A stretch of DNA of 64,000 bases from Nosema muscidifuracis (lineage: Eukaryota > Microsporidia > Nosematidae), in the NCBI GenBank assembly GCA_028335825.1, contig JAIOKI010000005.1, positions 310,001 through 374,000 on the forward strand, given 5' to 3'. Under the pieces are notes generated by a model that saw only the letters and a list, made by a program, of their open reading frames with translations, ran no database searches and was not told the origin of the DNA. The stretch's first letter is position 1, and each line of letters starts with the position of its first letter. A program made the position numbers and the translations under genes. This document shows positions 57,149 through 64,000 of the stretch, piece after piece.

Positions 57149-57561
57149 ATTAAAATTTGAAAAAAATTGTTTTTATTATTTAGTCCACCATCTTGTGAAT
57201 TCAAATAATCTTTTTATAAAGAAATTTTATTAAAAAATCATAATGAAAGATTTACCTTATAAAAATATAATTGAAAGATTTACCTTATAAAAATTCTATT
57301 GAAATATTTCTTATTTCATAAATCATAATACAATACCCACATCTAAGAATTCTATTTGTAATATTTCTCATTTCATAAATCATAATACAATACCCACATC
57401 TAAGAATTCTATTTGTAATATTTCTCATTTCATAAATCATAATAAAATACTCTCATATTAAAAATATAATTGAAAAATTTCCCTTATAAAAATCATAATA
57501 AAATACTCTCATGCTAAAAATCATAATAGAAAGATTTCTCATATTAAATTTTTTTACCCTT
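57149..57561. repeat. 58-bp tandem repeats before SRP19
   Basis: The unit AAGAATTCTATTTGTAATAT, then TTCTCATTTCATAAATCATA and ATACAATACCCACATCT is present about three times at 57300-57450, flanked by shorter variants with ATAATGAAAGATTTACCTTA. It ends at the SRP19 start motif. Confidence 0.8.
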
Positions 57562-57987
57562 ATGGAATCATTAAGAGATTATTACATTCTGTATCCTGTA
57601 TATATTGATTCTACTAAAAAGATGAGTGAAGGTAGGAAATACAATAAAGAACTTTGTATTGATAAACCTACATTTATTGAAATTTATAATGCTCTTAAGT
57701 ATTTGGAAATTGAAAATATTCCAGAACAGAATAAAAAACATCCAAGAGATTTTTTTAATTTTGGAAGATTCAAGATAAAAAAGATGTATGGAAAAAAGAA
57801 TCTAATGGAAGGAATTAAATATACAATATCAAAAATGAGACTAAAACCTTCTAAAAATACTGCTTCTGTAATACAACCAGAAAAAGCTCCTGAATATGTT
57901 ACTACAAATAAGGGAGAGGTGATAGAAAATAAACTTAATCTTGTAGCAAAAAGGAAAATAAAACCTAAGAAAGGAAAGAAAAAATAA
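57562..57987 (+). CDS. SEC65: Signal recognition particle protein SRP19
   Basis: A 141-residue SRP19 that clamps helices 6 and 8 of SRP RNA and enables SRP54 binding. YYILYPVYIDSTKKMSEGRK and CIDKPTFIEIYNALKYLEIE, then KHPRDFFNFGRFKIK match SRP19 (YPxYLNxxKTxxEGRxxxxxxAVENPTxxEI...Y(S)R(D/E)...GRVRV). A lysine-rich tail (KRKIKPKKGKKK) closes it, as in other SRP19s. Seventeen more codons are open from 57511, but TACCCTT directly precedes the ATG at 57562. The RNA partner was not found in this window. Confidence 0.85.
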   Translation: MESLRDYYILYPVYIDSTKKMSEGRKYNKELCIDKPTFIEIYNALKYLEIENIPEQNKKHPRDFFNFGRFKIKKMYGKKNLMEGIKYTISKMRLKPSKNTASVIQPEKAPEYVTTNKGEVIENKLNLVAKRKIKPKKGKKK

Positions 57988-58057
57988 ATTGTCTTTATTT
58001 TATACAAACAAACAAATAAAATTATGTCGATATTAATTTTTGTTATTATTTATACCC

Positions 58058-59326
58058 ATGATAAATCTATTAAATTTAAAAGATTACACACCAGAACAGT
58101 ATGCGATATCAATAATTTTATACGGAACAATCCACACAATCCTTTTCTCGATCTTGATTACTCAATATTATACTAAAATACTTGAACATATAATCTTATC
58201 ATTTAATATCACAAATATTTACAAGAATGCTTTGATACATTCAGCGGTAATAAATCTACCAAGAATATATTTTGTAATGAAATCTAATACATATTGCTCG
58301 AGATCTACTATGACAGGGTTTAGTGCTTTAAATTTATCTTTGGGACTTGGATTAATTTTACTGAATACTCGTTCAAAATCTTTTATAAAATTTAACAGTT
58401 ATTTGAAAGATGCGTGTTGTTTGACAATTTCTTTAATATTACAAGCAATATGTTTACAAGAAAATATCTACCCTTTATTTTTTAAAAATGCTTCGATTGT
58501 AATTTTTCTTATATTTTTATTTTACACAATAAGAATGAAAGATAATTATAGACAAGAAAATATTTCAGTCTCGACGTCAGATACGAATTTTGTATATTTA
58601 AAACAAATCAACAAATATTTTTCGAAATATTTCTACGATATCGTAATATTAGATATAGAAAATGTTAATAAACAATCTATCTCTTCCAGTATTAAAACGT
58701 TAATCTCACCTGTCATTAATACTGGTATATTTATTTGGTATTTTAATATATTTGAAAATACCCAAGATATTATAATAGCACTCTTCTTATCATCATTAAT
58801 TGGATTGGTACTAGTAAAATGTGCAAAAAATCAGAATCTTCAAATTATTAATTTCTTTTATGGATTAATTTCAACTATGCTATTTTTAGTTATTTTTATA
58901 GATCGTATACCAAATCTTTTACAAAGAATAAACATTCAATCAAATATTAATCTAAATTATATGAATATGATATTTACAGCTGGTGTAATAGCTCTTCCTG
59001 AGATACTAAATTTGATATATTATTCTAGATTGAACAAGTCTTCACAAGCTACTTGTTCACTTTTCTACTCTATAATTTTAAATTCTCTCTTATTTGTACC
59101 ATTTAAAAGATTAATTAATTCAGAATATACTGATCCCATATATGAAGGAGATCGTGTGGGTTTATCAATTTCTACTATTTCTTTTGTAGTTTCTACTTTT
59201 AATTATATTATGAAGAATCAAAAATTGAGTAAAGATTTAGGGTGTATTTTGATATTTATCTATGTATTGTACAACTTGACATATATATTAGATCCTAGTA
59301 TGTTTATAAAGAAATTTAATAGCTAA
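58058..59326 (+). CDS. Polytopic membrane protein, possibly a divergent Ca2+/cation antiporter
   Basis: A 422-residue protein with about 10-11 hydrophobic helices in two halves separated by a hydrophilic loop (about 160-215). Two segments sit where alpha-repeats of the Ca2+/cation antiporter superfamily would be: ALIHSAVINLPRIYFVMKSN in the first half and FTAGVIALPEILNLIYYSRL in the second. The second keeps the LPE of the usual SxPE motif; the first has LPR instead, so ion coordination would be altered. I consider this a weak match and another transporter family possible. TACCC directly precedes the ATG at 58058; six upstream codons are open from a TTG. Confidence 0.45.
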   Translation: MINLLNLKDYTPEQYAISIILYGTIHTILFSILITQYYTKILEHIILSFNITNIYKNALIHSAVINLPRIYFVMKSNTYCSRSTMTGFSALNLSLGLGLILLNTRSKSFIKFNSYLKDACCLTISLILQAICLQENIYPLFFKNASIVIFLIFLFYTIRMKDNYRQENISVSTSDTNFVYLKQINKYFSKYFYDIVILDIENVNKQSISSSIKTLISPVINTGIFIWYFNIFENTQDIIIALFLSSLIGLVLVKCAKNQNLQIINFFYGLISTMLFLVIFIDRIPNLLQRINIQSNINLNYMNMIFTAGVIALPEILNLIYYSRLNKSSQATCSLFYSIILNSLLFVPFKRLINSEYTDPIYEGDRVGLSISTISFVVSTFNYIMKNQKLSKDLGCILIFIYVLYNLTYILDPSMFIKKFNS

Positions 59327-59719
59327 TTAAGAATTAATTAAATTTTCTCATGTTATAAAAATATACTGAACTAGGGGTTTACTAATAAAAGATTATTTTA
59401 GTATGTTAATTAAAAACCGTATTTTTTTAAAAAATTAAAATTTCACATAATAATTTATAAATATGATAATTAAATTATTTATTGTATTAACATAATAATT
59501 TATAAATATGATAATTAAATTATTTATTGTCTTAAAATAATATTTTATAAATATTCTTATAAATGACTAACTCATTACTAAAAATATGATAATTAAATTA
59601 TTTATTGTATTAAAATAATAATTTATAGATGACTAACTTATTACTAGAAATATGATAATTAAATAGTTATTAAAAATACATAAATAGAATATATACGAAA
59701 ATATATGATTTATTATATT
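59327..59719. repeat. Spacer with ~60-bp direct repeats
   Basis: The unit TAATAATTTATAAATATGAT, then AATTAAATTATTTATTGT and (A)TTAAAA recurs about four times at 59445-59680. No gene seen between the convergent neighbours. Confidence 0.7.
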
Positions 59720-60778
59720 TTACACCTCTTCAACACTTTGCACCGCTAATGTATCAAATGTACTTCTTCGACAGAATAATATATAAAATATTGAACCAAT
59801 AAAAGATAAGAAGAATATTAAAGCTATAGGAAGAGCTATTAGAATAATTATAGGACCAGTACCTATTAATAAACAAATACCCAATAATGTAATTAGCATA
59901 CTTACATGAGCTGTTAAAACTCTTTTCCAACTAACAATTTCTTCATTTTCTTCTTCAGATCCTGATTCTAATAAAGCAAAGAAGTCATTTTGTCCACGAT
60001 CTATCTCAAATAAAAAGTCATCATCTTCGTCTAATGTATTTCTTCTAAAATAATCTCTAATATCATTCTGCATTAAAAAATCGTCATCTGTTGCAAAGAA
60101 TTTGGCGTAATAAATTATACTTTTAGTTTTGGATATTTCTGATGGTGAAAGAATTGAACTCTGGCAATGTTCCAATATCTCCTTAGCAGATTTTTCGTTT
60201 CCATCATCTGATAAACTAGAGCTACTTACTATGCTATCATTAGCATCTTTAGAATGTAAATCAGTTTCTTTAGCTAAGCTTCCACTTCTAAAAATAGCAG
60301 AAAAAGATTTCATTCTATTTCTTTTCTTATCATCAGAATTCTCTTTAAAATAATAATCTACTAAAGATTTATCTATTTGTTCCAAAGTTATCTTATAATA
60401 ATACACTTGGCCTAATATATACATATTATTTAAAGGATTTCTTACTTTCATTCGATGAAGAAGTCTTCTTTCTGATTCAAATCTAAACAATACTCTATTA
60501 ATTTCTGAAGCTGCGTAATAAAAATTATATAAAGTAGATTGATCGTAAGGATCTGGAGTAGTAACTCTTGCTATAATAAAGTCTATATTTTTACGTCTAC
60601 AATCAATAATTATACTACGGAATTCTTCTAAAGTAAATGTTTCTACAGAATTTGCATTAATTTCTTCCATTTCAAGTTCTTCACCTGGTGTAGAGTTATT
60701 AGGAGCTCCTAGTACTTTTATTATAGTGTTTATGGTTTTTGATTTCTCGTATAAATTGTAATTATCTGAGCTCATCAT
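59720..60778 (-). CDS. Lineage-specific two-TM protein, paralogue A (352 aa)
   Basis: I do not recognise the family. A conserved cytosolic-looking domain covers about 40-145 (SVETFTLEEFRSIIIDCRRK, NIDFIIARVTT, LYNFYYAASEIN, LLHRMKVRNPLNNM and ILGQVYYYKI). A second block (IIYYAKFFATDDDFLMQNDI...DDDFLFEID) follows at about 220-260. Two membrane helices stand near the C-terminus (about 292-335). No signal peptide. The neighbour at 61401-62681 is a tandem paralogue sharing all three blocks. The serine-rich linker (about 175-205) is not shared. A CCC lies 17 bases before the ATG. Confidence 0.7.
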   Translation of the reverse strand: MMSSDNYNLYEKSKTINTIIKVLGAPNNSTPGEELEMEEINANSVETFTLEEFRSIIIDCRRKNIDFIIARVTTPDPYDQSTLYNFYYAASEINRVLFRFESERRLLHRMKVRNPLNNMYILGQVYYYKITLEQIDKSLVDYYFKENSDDKKRNRMKSFSAIFRSGSLAKETDLHSKDANDSIVSSSSLSDDGNEKSAKEILEHCQSSILSPSEISKTKSIIYYAKFFATDDDFLMQNDIRDYFRRNTLDEDDDFLFEIDRGQNDFFALLESGSEEENEEIVSWKRVLTAHVSMLITLLGICLLIGTGPIIILIALPIALIFFLSFIGSIFYILFCRRSTFDTLAVQSVEEV

Positions 60779-61400
60779 TTTATGTTTATCTATTTGGGAA
60801 TTATTATGAATTTAATGTAAACAAAAACATTGTTTATTAAAAATAAGAAAAGAAGAATCTTATTTTAAAATAAATTTAATTACTTTATATTTTACTAATA
60901 AAAAATAGTTTATTTTAATAATATTTTATTTAATTAAAAATCAATTTTTTATTTTAATTAATATTAATAATTAAACAATTTAATAAAGGAATTATAATTT
61001 TAAATATCTTCAGTTTAAAATTTTATTCCAAATATTTTGTATTTTTTTAATTATAATTCATTATATTTTAATTCTATTCTTTCTTATAAATTGACTATAT
61101 TAAATAGACTACATTAAATATGTAAAAGAAAAAGTAGATTTATTTTTATTTATATATAAATTATTATTATATGTAAATTATATTATATAAATTATTATAT
61201 CCTTGTATTTTAAAAATATAGATTAATTATTATTAAATGCTTTAGATCATATTAATTATTATTATGTTTTATATATTATTTATATACATATTTTATTTTA
61301 TAATACTTTTCTTAATATACATATTTTATTTAAATAATACTTTTCTTAATCTAAAAGTAAGTCAAAGTTATTTTTAATACATTAATTTATATGAAAAAAA
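60779..61400. other. AT-rich spacer between the two paralogues
   Basis: Very AT-rich, with short TATATAAATTATTATTATAT-like runs near 61140-61330 and a direct repeat of ATACATATTTTATTT at about 61282 and 61316. No gene seen. Confidence 0.55.
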
Positions 61401-62681
61401 TCAAGAATTTACTCTCTCATATAAATTTTTAAAAAAAAAGAACACACAAAATATTGATCCAATAAAAGAGAATAATAAAAGTAAAATAAAAGGAATAATT
61501 AGAAATAATAGTATAGGGAAGAGATAAACCTTAATTGTACTGTTATCATTAAATAATGTACAAATTCCTATAACACTAATTAAAAGACTTACATAGATAA
61601 TAAAAAATCTTCTCCAAGTAAATCCATCATCAATTTGATCGTAATCGTAAAATCCAAATAATTCATTTTCTCTACTTTCAAATTCAAACAAAAAATCATC
61701 TTCAAAATTAATTCTGTTAGATTTGAAATATTCACGAACATTTTTTTTAGTCATAAAATCATCCTCTGATGCGAAATAATTAGCGTAATAAATTATTTTA
61801 CTAAAACTGTTTGATACTTCATTATTCTTAAGATTAAATTTTTCACATTCCAAATTATCTTCTTTGTATAAATTCTTTATACGATTTAAATGATAATTTT
61901 GTAAAGATTCATCTATCTGTTTCACTTGTATTTTGTAATATAAAACTTGACCTAGAATTTCCATATTATTTAAAGGATTTTTTATTCTCATTCTATGAAG
62001 TAAATGATTTTTTGAATCTGATCTGTAAAGAATTTTATTTATCTCTGTAGCTGAATAATAAAAATTGTAAAGAATTGATGGATCATTTGAATCTTCAGTA
62101 GTTACTCTAGCTAAAATAAAATCAATATTTTTACGTCTACTTTCTATAATAAGAGTACGAAATTCTTCTAAAGAAAAAGTCTCTACAGAACTTGCATTAA
62201 TTATATCCATATTATTGTAAGATTTATCATTATAAGATTTATCAAATATATTGATTTTATTTAAATCATTGTCAAATATATTATTATAAGCCTTATTTTT
62301 TATATTGATTTTATCAGATATATCATTGTAAGATTTATCAAAAATATTGACTTCATTTACATTATTATAAGCATTATTTTTTATATTGATTCTATCAGAT
62401 ATATCATTATAAGATTTATCAAATATATTAACTTTATCTACATTATTATAAGCATTATTTTTTACATTGATTTTATTTACATCATTATAAGCCTTATTTT
62501 TTACATTAACTTTATTTACATCATTATAAGACTCCCTATTTATAACCTTTTCTATTCCATTTTCCTCTTCTTTTCTATGATCTTCATCTATATTCAAGTT
62601 TTTAGGTGTACCTATTATTCTTATAATAGAATTTATAGATTTAGATTTCTCATATAGATCACAAATTTTAGATTTTATCAT
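61401..62681 (-). CDS. Lineage-specific two-TM protein, paralogue B with Asn-rich repeats (426 aa)
   Basis: A tandem paralogue of the 352-residue gene. Shared blocks: DLYEKSKSINSIIRIIGTPK at the N-terminus, ASSVETFSLEEFRTLIIESR, NIDFILARVTT, LLHRMRIKNPLNNM and YYANYFASEDDF, and two membrane helices at about 363-415. It differs by a repeat tract at about 51-157 built of 14-16-residue units such as AYNDVNKINVKN and SYNDISDKINIKN, where paralogue A has only a short linker. No signal peptide. No CCC motif before the ATG. Likely membrane-anchored with its N-terminal domain in the cytosol; function unknown. Confidence 0.7.
   Translation of the reverse strand: MIKSKICDLYEKSKSINSIIRIIGTPKNLNIDEDHRKEEENGIEKVINRESYNDVNKVNVKNKAYNDVNKINVKNNAYNNVDKVNIFDKSYNDISDRINIKNNAYNNVNEVNIFDKSYNDISDKINIKNKAYNNIFDNDLNKINIFDKSYNDKSYNNMDIINASSVETFSLEEFRTLIIESRRKNIDFILARVTTEDSNDPSILYNFYYSATEINKILYRSDSKNHLLHRMRIKNPLNNMEILGQVLYYKIQVKQIDESLQNYHLNRIKNLYKEDNLECEKFNLKNNEVSNSFSKIIYYANYFASEDDFMTKKNVREYFKSNRINFEDDFLFEFESRENELFGFYDYDQIDDGFTWRRFFIIYVSLLISVIGICTLFNDNSTIKVYLFPILLFLIIPFILLLLFSFIGSIFCVFFFFKNLYERVNS
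62205..62535 (-). repeat. Coding tandem repeat in paralogue B
   Basis: About seven imperfect 42-48 bp units encode (A/S)YN(D/N)(V/I)-x-x-(K/R)-(V/I)-N-(V/I)-(K/F)-(N/D)-(N/K). IFDKSYNDISD(K/R)INIKN occurs as a longer alternating unit, showing a second-order duplication. Confidence 0.85.
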
Positions 62682-63169
62682 TAAGACGATTACGATTTAT
62701 TTAAATTTATTTTTATAAAATAAACATTACATAATATATTAATTAATTTATGCATAATACCAACATTTAGCATAGAACAATTTTGTAATAACAAAATGTC
62801 AAACATATCAAATTATGATTAATTATAAAAAATATATTAAAAAAATAAGAAATGTTTTACAAAATATTTCTCAATTTGTAAGACTCTATTTAAAATATAC
62901 TTTTAATTTATAAGACTTTTTAAAATTTATGAGATTTTTTAAGACTTTTAAAATTTATAGGATTTTTTTAAAATGTACTTTTAATTTATAAGACTTTTTT
63001 AAAATTTATGAGATTTTTTTTAAATATAAATTAAATTTATAAGACTCTATTTAAATTTATTAGACTTGAAATATAAATTAAATTTATAAGACTCTATTTA
63101 AATATTAATTATTTTTTTAAGACTCTATTTAATTTATTGGACTTAAAATATAATACTTTGAAAAATAGT
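62682..63169. repeat. Spacer with ~30-65 bp AT-rich repeats
   Basis: From about 62870 to 63150 the sequence is made of TTTATAAGACTCTATTTAAA and TTTATGAGATTTTTTAAGAC variants. No gene seen. Confidence 0.7.
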
Positions 63170-63991
63170 TTATTTACCATTTTTATTATACCATATATTG
63201 ATTATACTATTAAGTTTATAATACTGATAGATTAAAAGTTCTCTTATTGTACAATCCTTGTAGTACTCAAGAGAATCAGCATCAATTATTTTATTCTTCC
63301 AGAAATTAATAAAAATCTCATAACTTTCTTTATTTTCGTTATACAAAGATAAGAAAAGGGAATTTGTAAGAATAAAATTATATTTTTTTATACAAAATAA
63401 AGTGGATTCTCCCTCAAATAAATCTAAATAATTTTTAAAACAGCTTAAAAAACATTGAATTACTATTTTTTTAGAAACTAATGAATTATTTTTTAGTCTG
63501 TTAATCATCTTTCTTTCTTCCTCTGACTCGATCTGTTGATTATAAAATTTCATATTCATAAATTCGTAAAGATGTCTAAAATCATTTCTTAAATGAAGTT
63601 CTTCTTTAGTGGAGTTAGATATATCAATAAATACAAATCTAATAAGATAATTCAATATATCTAAAGATTTATCTAACATTTTAGTACGTCTGAAATTTAA
63701 AATTATCTCGTCTTCAATTGTATTTAAAATTGTTTTGTACATAACAAGGTACTCTTTTATATATTCAAGTTTTCTTTTATTATCATGATCTTCATTTTTA
63801 TTCATACAAGAAATGTCTAATAAATCAATAAAATTACGTATCTGACTATTTTTATTAGATGATTCTTCTTTAAATCTTTTGTTATTTTCAGTTGATAAAT
63901 CTTCATCGTATTTACGTTTATTTGATATTTCTTCTTTTCTAATATTTTCACTACAAAGAATTTTAAATATGAATATTGTTAAAAAAAACAT
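63170..63991 (-). CDS. Hypothetical secreted protein (273 aa)
   Basis: I do not recognise this protein. MFFLTIFIFKILCSENI looks like a signal peptide cut near residue 14. A charged, lysine-rich segment (KRKYDEDLSTENNKRFKEES) follows, then a helical body with scattered cysteines. It resembles the other secreted orphans here in build, not in sequence. Start context is the GGG-like type (GAGGGTAGG before ATG). The gene starts 9 bp from the window edge and looks complete. Confidence 0.58.
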   Translation of the reverse strand: MFFLTIFIFKILCSENIRKEEISNKRKYDEDLSTENNKRFKEESSNKNSQIRNFIDLLDISCMNKNEDHDNKRKLEYIKEYLVMYKTILNTIEDEIILNFRRTKMLDKSLDILNYLIRFVFIDISNSTKEELHLRNDFRHLYEFMNMKFYNQQIESEEERKMINRLKNNSLVSKKIVIQCFLSCFKNYLDLFEGESTLFCIKKYNFILTNSLFLSLYNENKESYEIFINFWKNKIIDADSLEYYKDCTIRELLIYQYYKLNSIINIWYNKNGK

Positions 63992-64000
63992 CCTACCCTC

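Noticed and set aside
1-64000. CRISPR array, transposon, virus-derived element, rRNA
   Set aside because: Tandem arrays here have no spacer structure, and no transposase, reverse transcriptase, integrase, capsid-like or rRNA sequence was recognised.

Overview
The window is nuclear DNA from a microsporidian of an AT-rich lineage. Four things point there. The genes are eukaryotic but reduced and fast-evolving: gamma-tubulin, proteasome beta1, RAD6-type E2, condensin YCG1, coatomer zeta, RER1, RPC25 and MED14. No intron-containing gene is visible. Many genes are packed a few tens of bases apart. Most start codons have a short CCC-like (sometimes GGG-like) motif 0-12 nt upstream, a known microsporidian start signal, which I used to correct several start codons. 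Genus cannot be decided from sequence alone; base composition fits Nosema/Vairimorpha-like or other AT-rich groups.

Layout. 1-5 kb: a small secreted orphan, then a tight minus-strand trio (RAD6-type E2, CIA2, ribosomal eL42), a PPP phosphatase, and a NIF/FCP1-fold protein with a ruined active site. 5-12 kb: an MFSD1-like transporter, an FG-GAP membrane protein resembling ITFG1/TIP, GCN5 with its bromodomain, and a PAP2 lipid phosphatase. 13-19 kb: proteasome PRE3, GlnRS, a Nup85-like helical protein, a 64-residue coiled coil, the splicing factor Yju2/Cwc16 and a two-finger C2H2 protein. 19.3-21.7 kb: tRNA-Val, a U6 snRNA with its own TATA box, and ArgRS. 21.7-27 kb: a large secreted orphan, then a 3.2-kb stretch with no recognisable gene. 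27-41 kb: TIP20/RINT1, SmB, eL20, YCG1, PRI1, a repeat-bearing helical orphan, RAD7, RPC25, RET3 and gamma-tubulin. 41-50 kb: tRNA-Arg, a nucleotide-sugar-transporter-like protein, a 37-codon gene, BUB3, tRNA-Asp, RER1 and MED14. 49-59 kb: OGG1, RAD1/XPF, a basic orphan, CFD1, a Rab5-type GTPase, uL4, SRP19 and a polytopic membrane protein. 59.7-64 kb: a tandem pair of lineage-specific two-TM proteins and another secreted orphan.

How the genes fit together. CIA2 and CFD1 belong to cytosolic Fe-S assembly. RAD7, RAD1 and OGG1 (with the RAD6-type E2) indicate retained nucleotide- and base-excision repair. SmB, Yju2 and U6 indicate a working spliceosome although no intron is visible here. TIP20, RET3, RER1, SRP19 and Rab5 belong to secretion and retrograde traffic. 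Compact gene blocks alternate with AT-rich spacers of 0.3-3 kb. Many spacers hold short tandem arrays (about 30-105 bp units), and several arrays start inside the last or first codons of the flanking gene.

Most unusual points: a U6 ACAGAGA box reading ACUGAGA, which would pair perfectly with a GUAAGU 5' splice site; a terminator-like hairpin at the U6 3' end; a NIF-family protein without catalytic aspartates; the tandem two-TM family with a runaway repeat in one copy; the 3.2-kb gene-free block with adjacent hairpins; and the gene-end minisatellites. I saw no CRISPR array, rRNA, transposon or virus-derived element.
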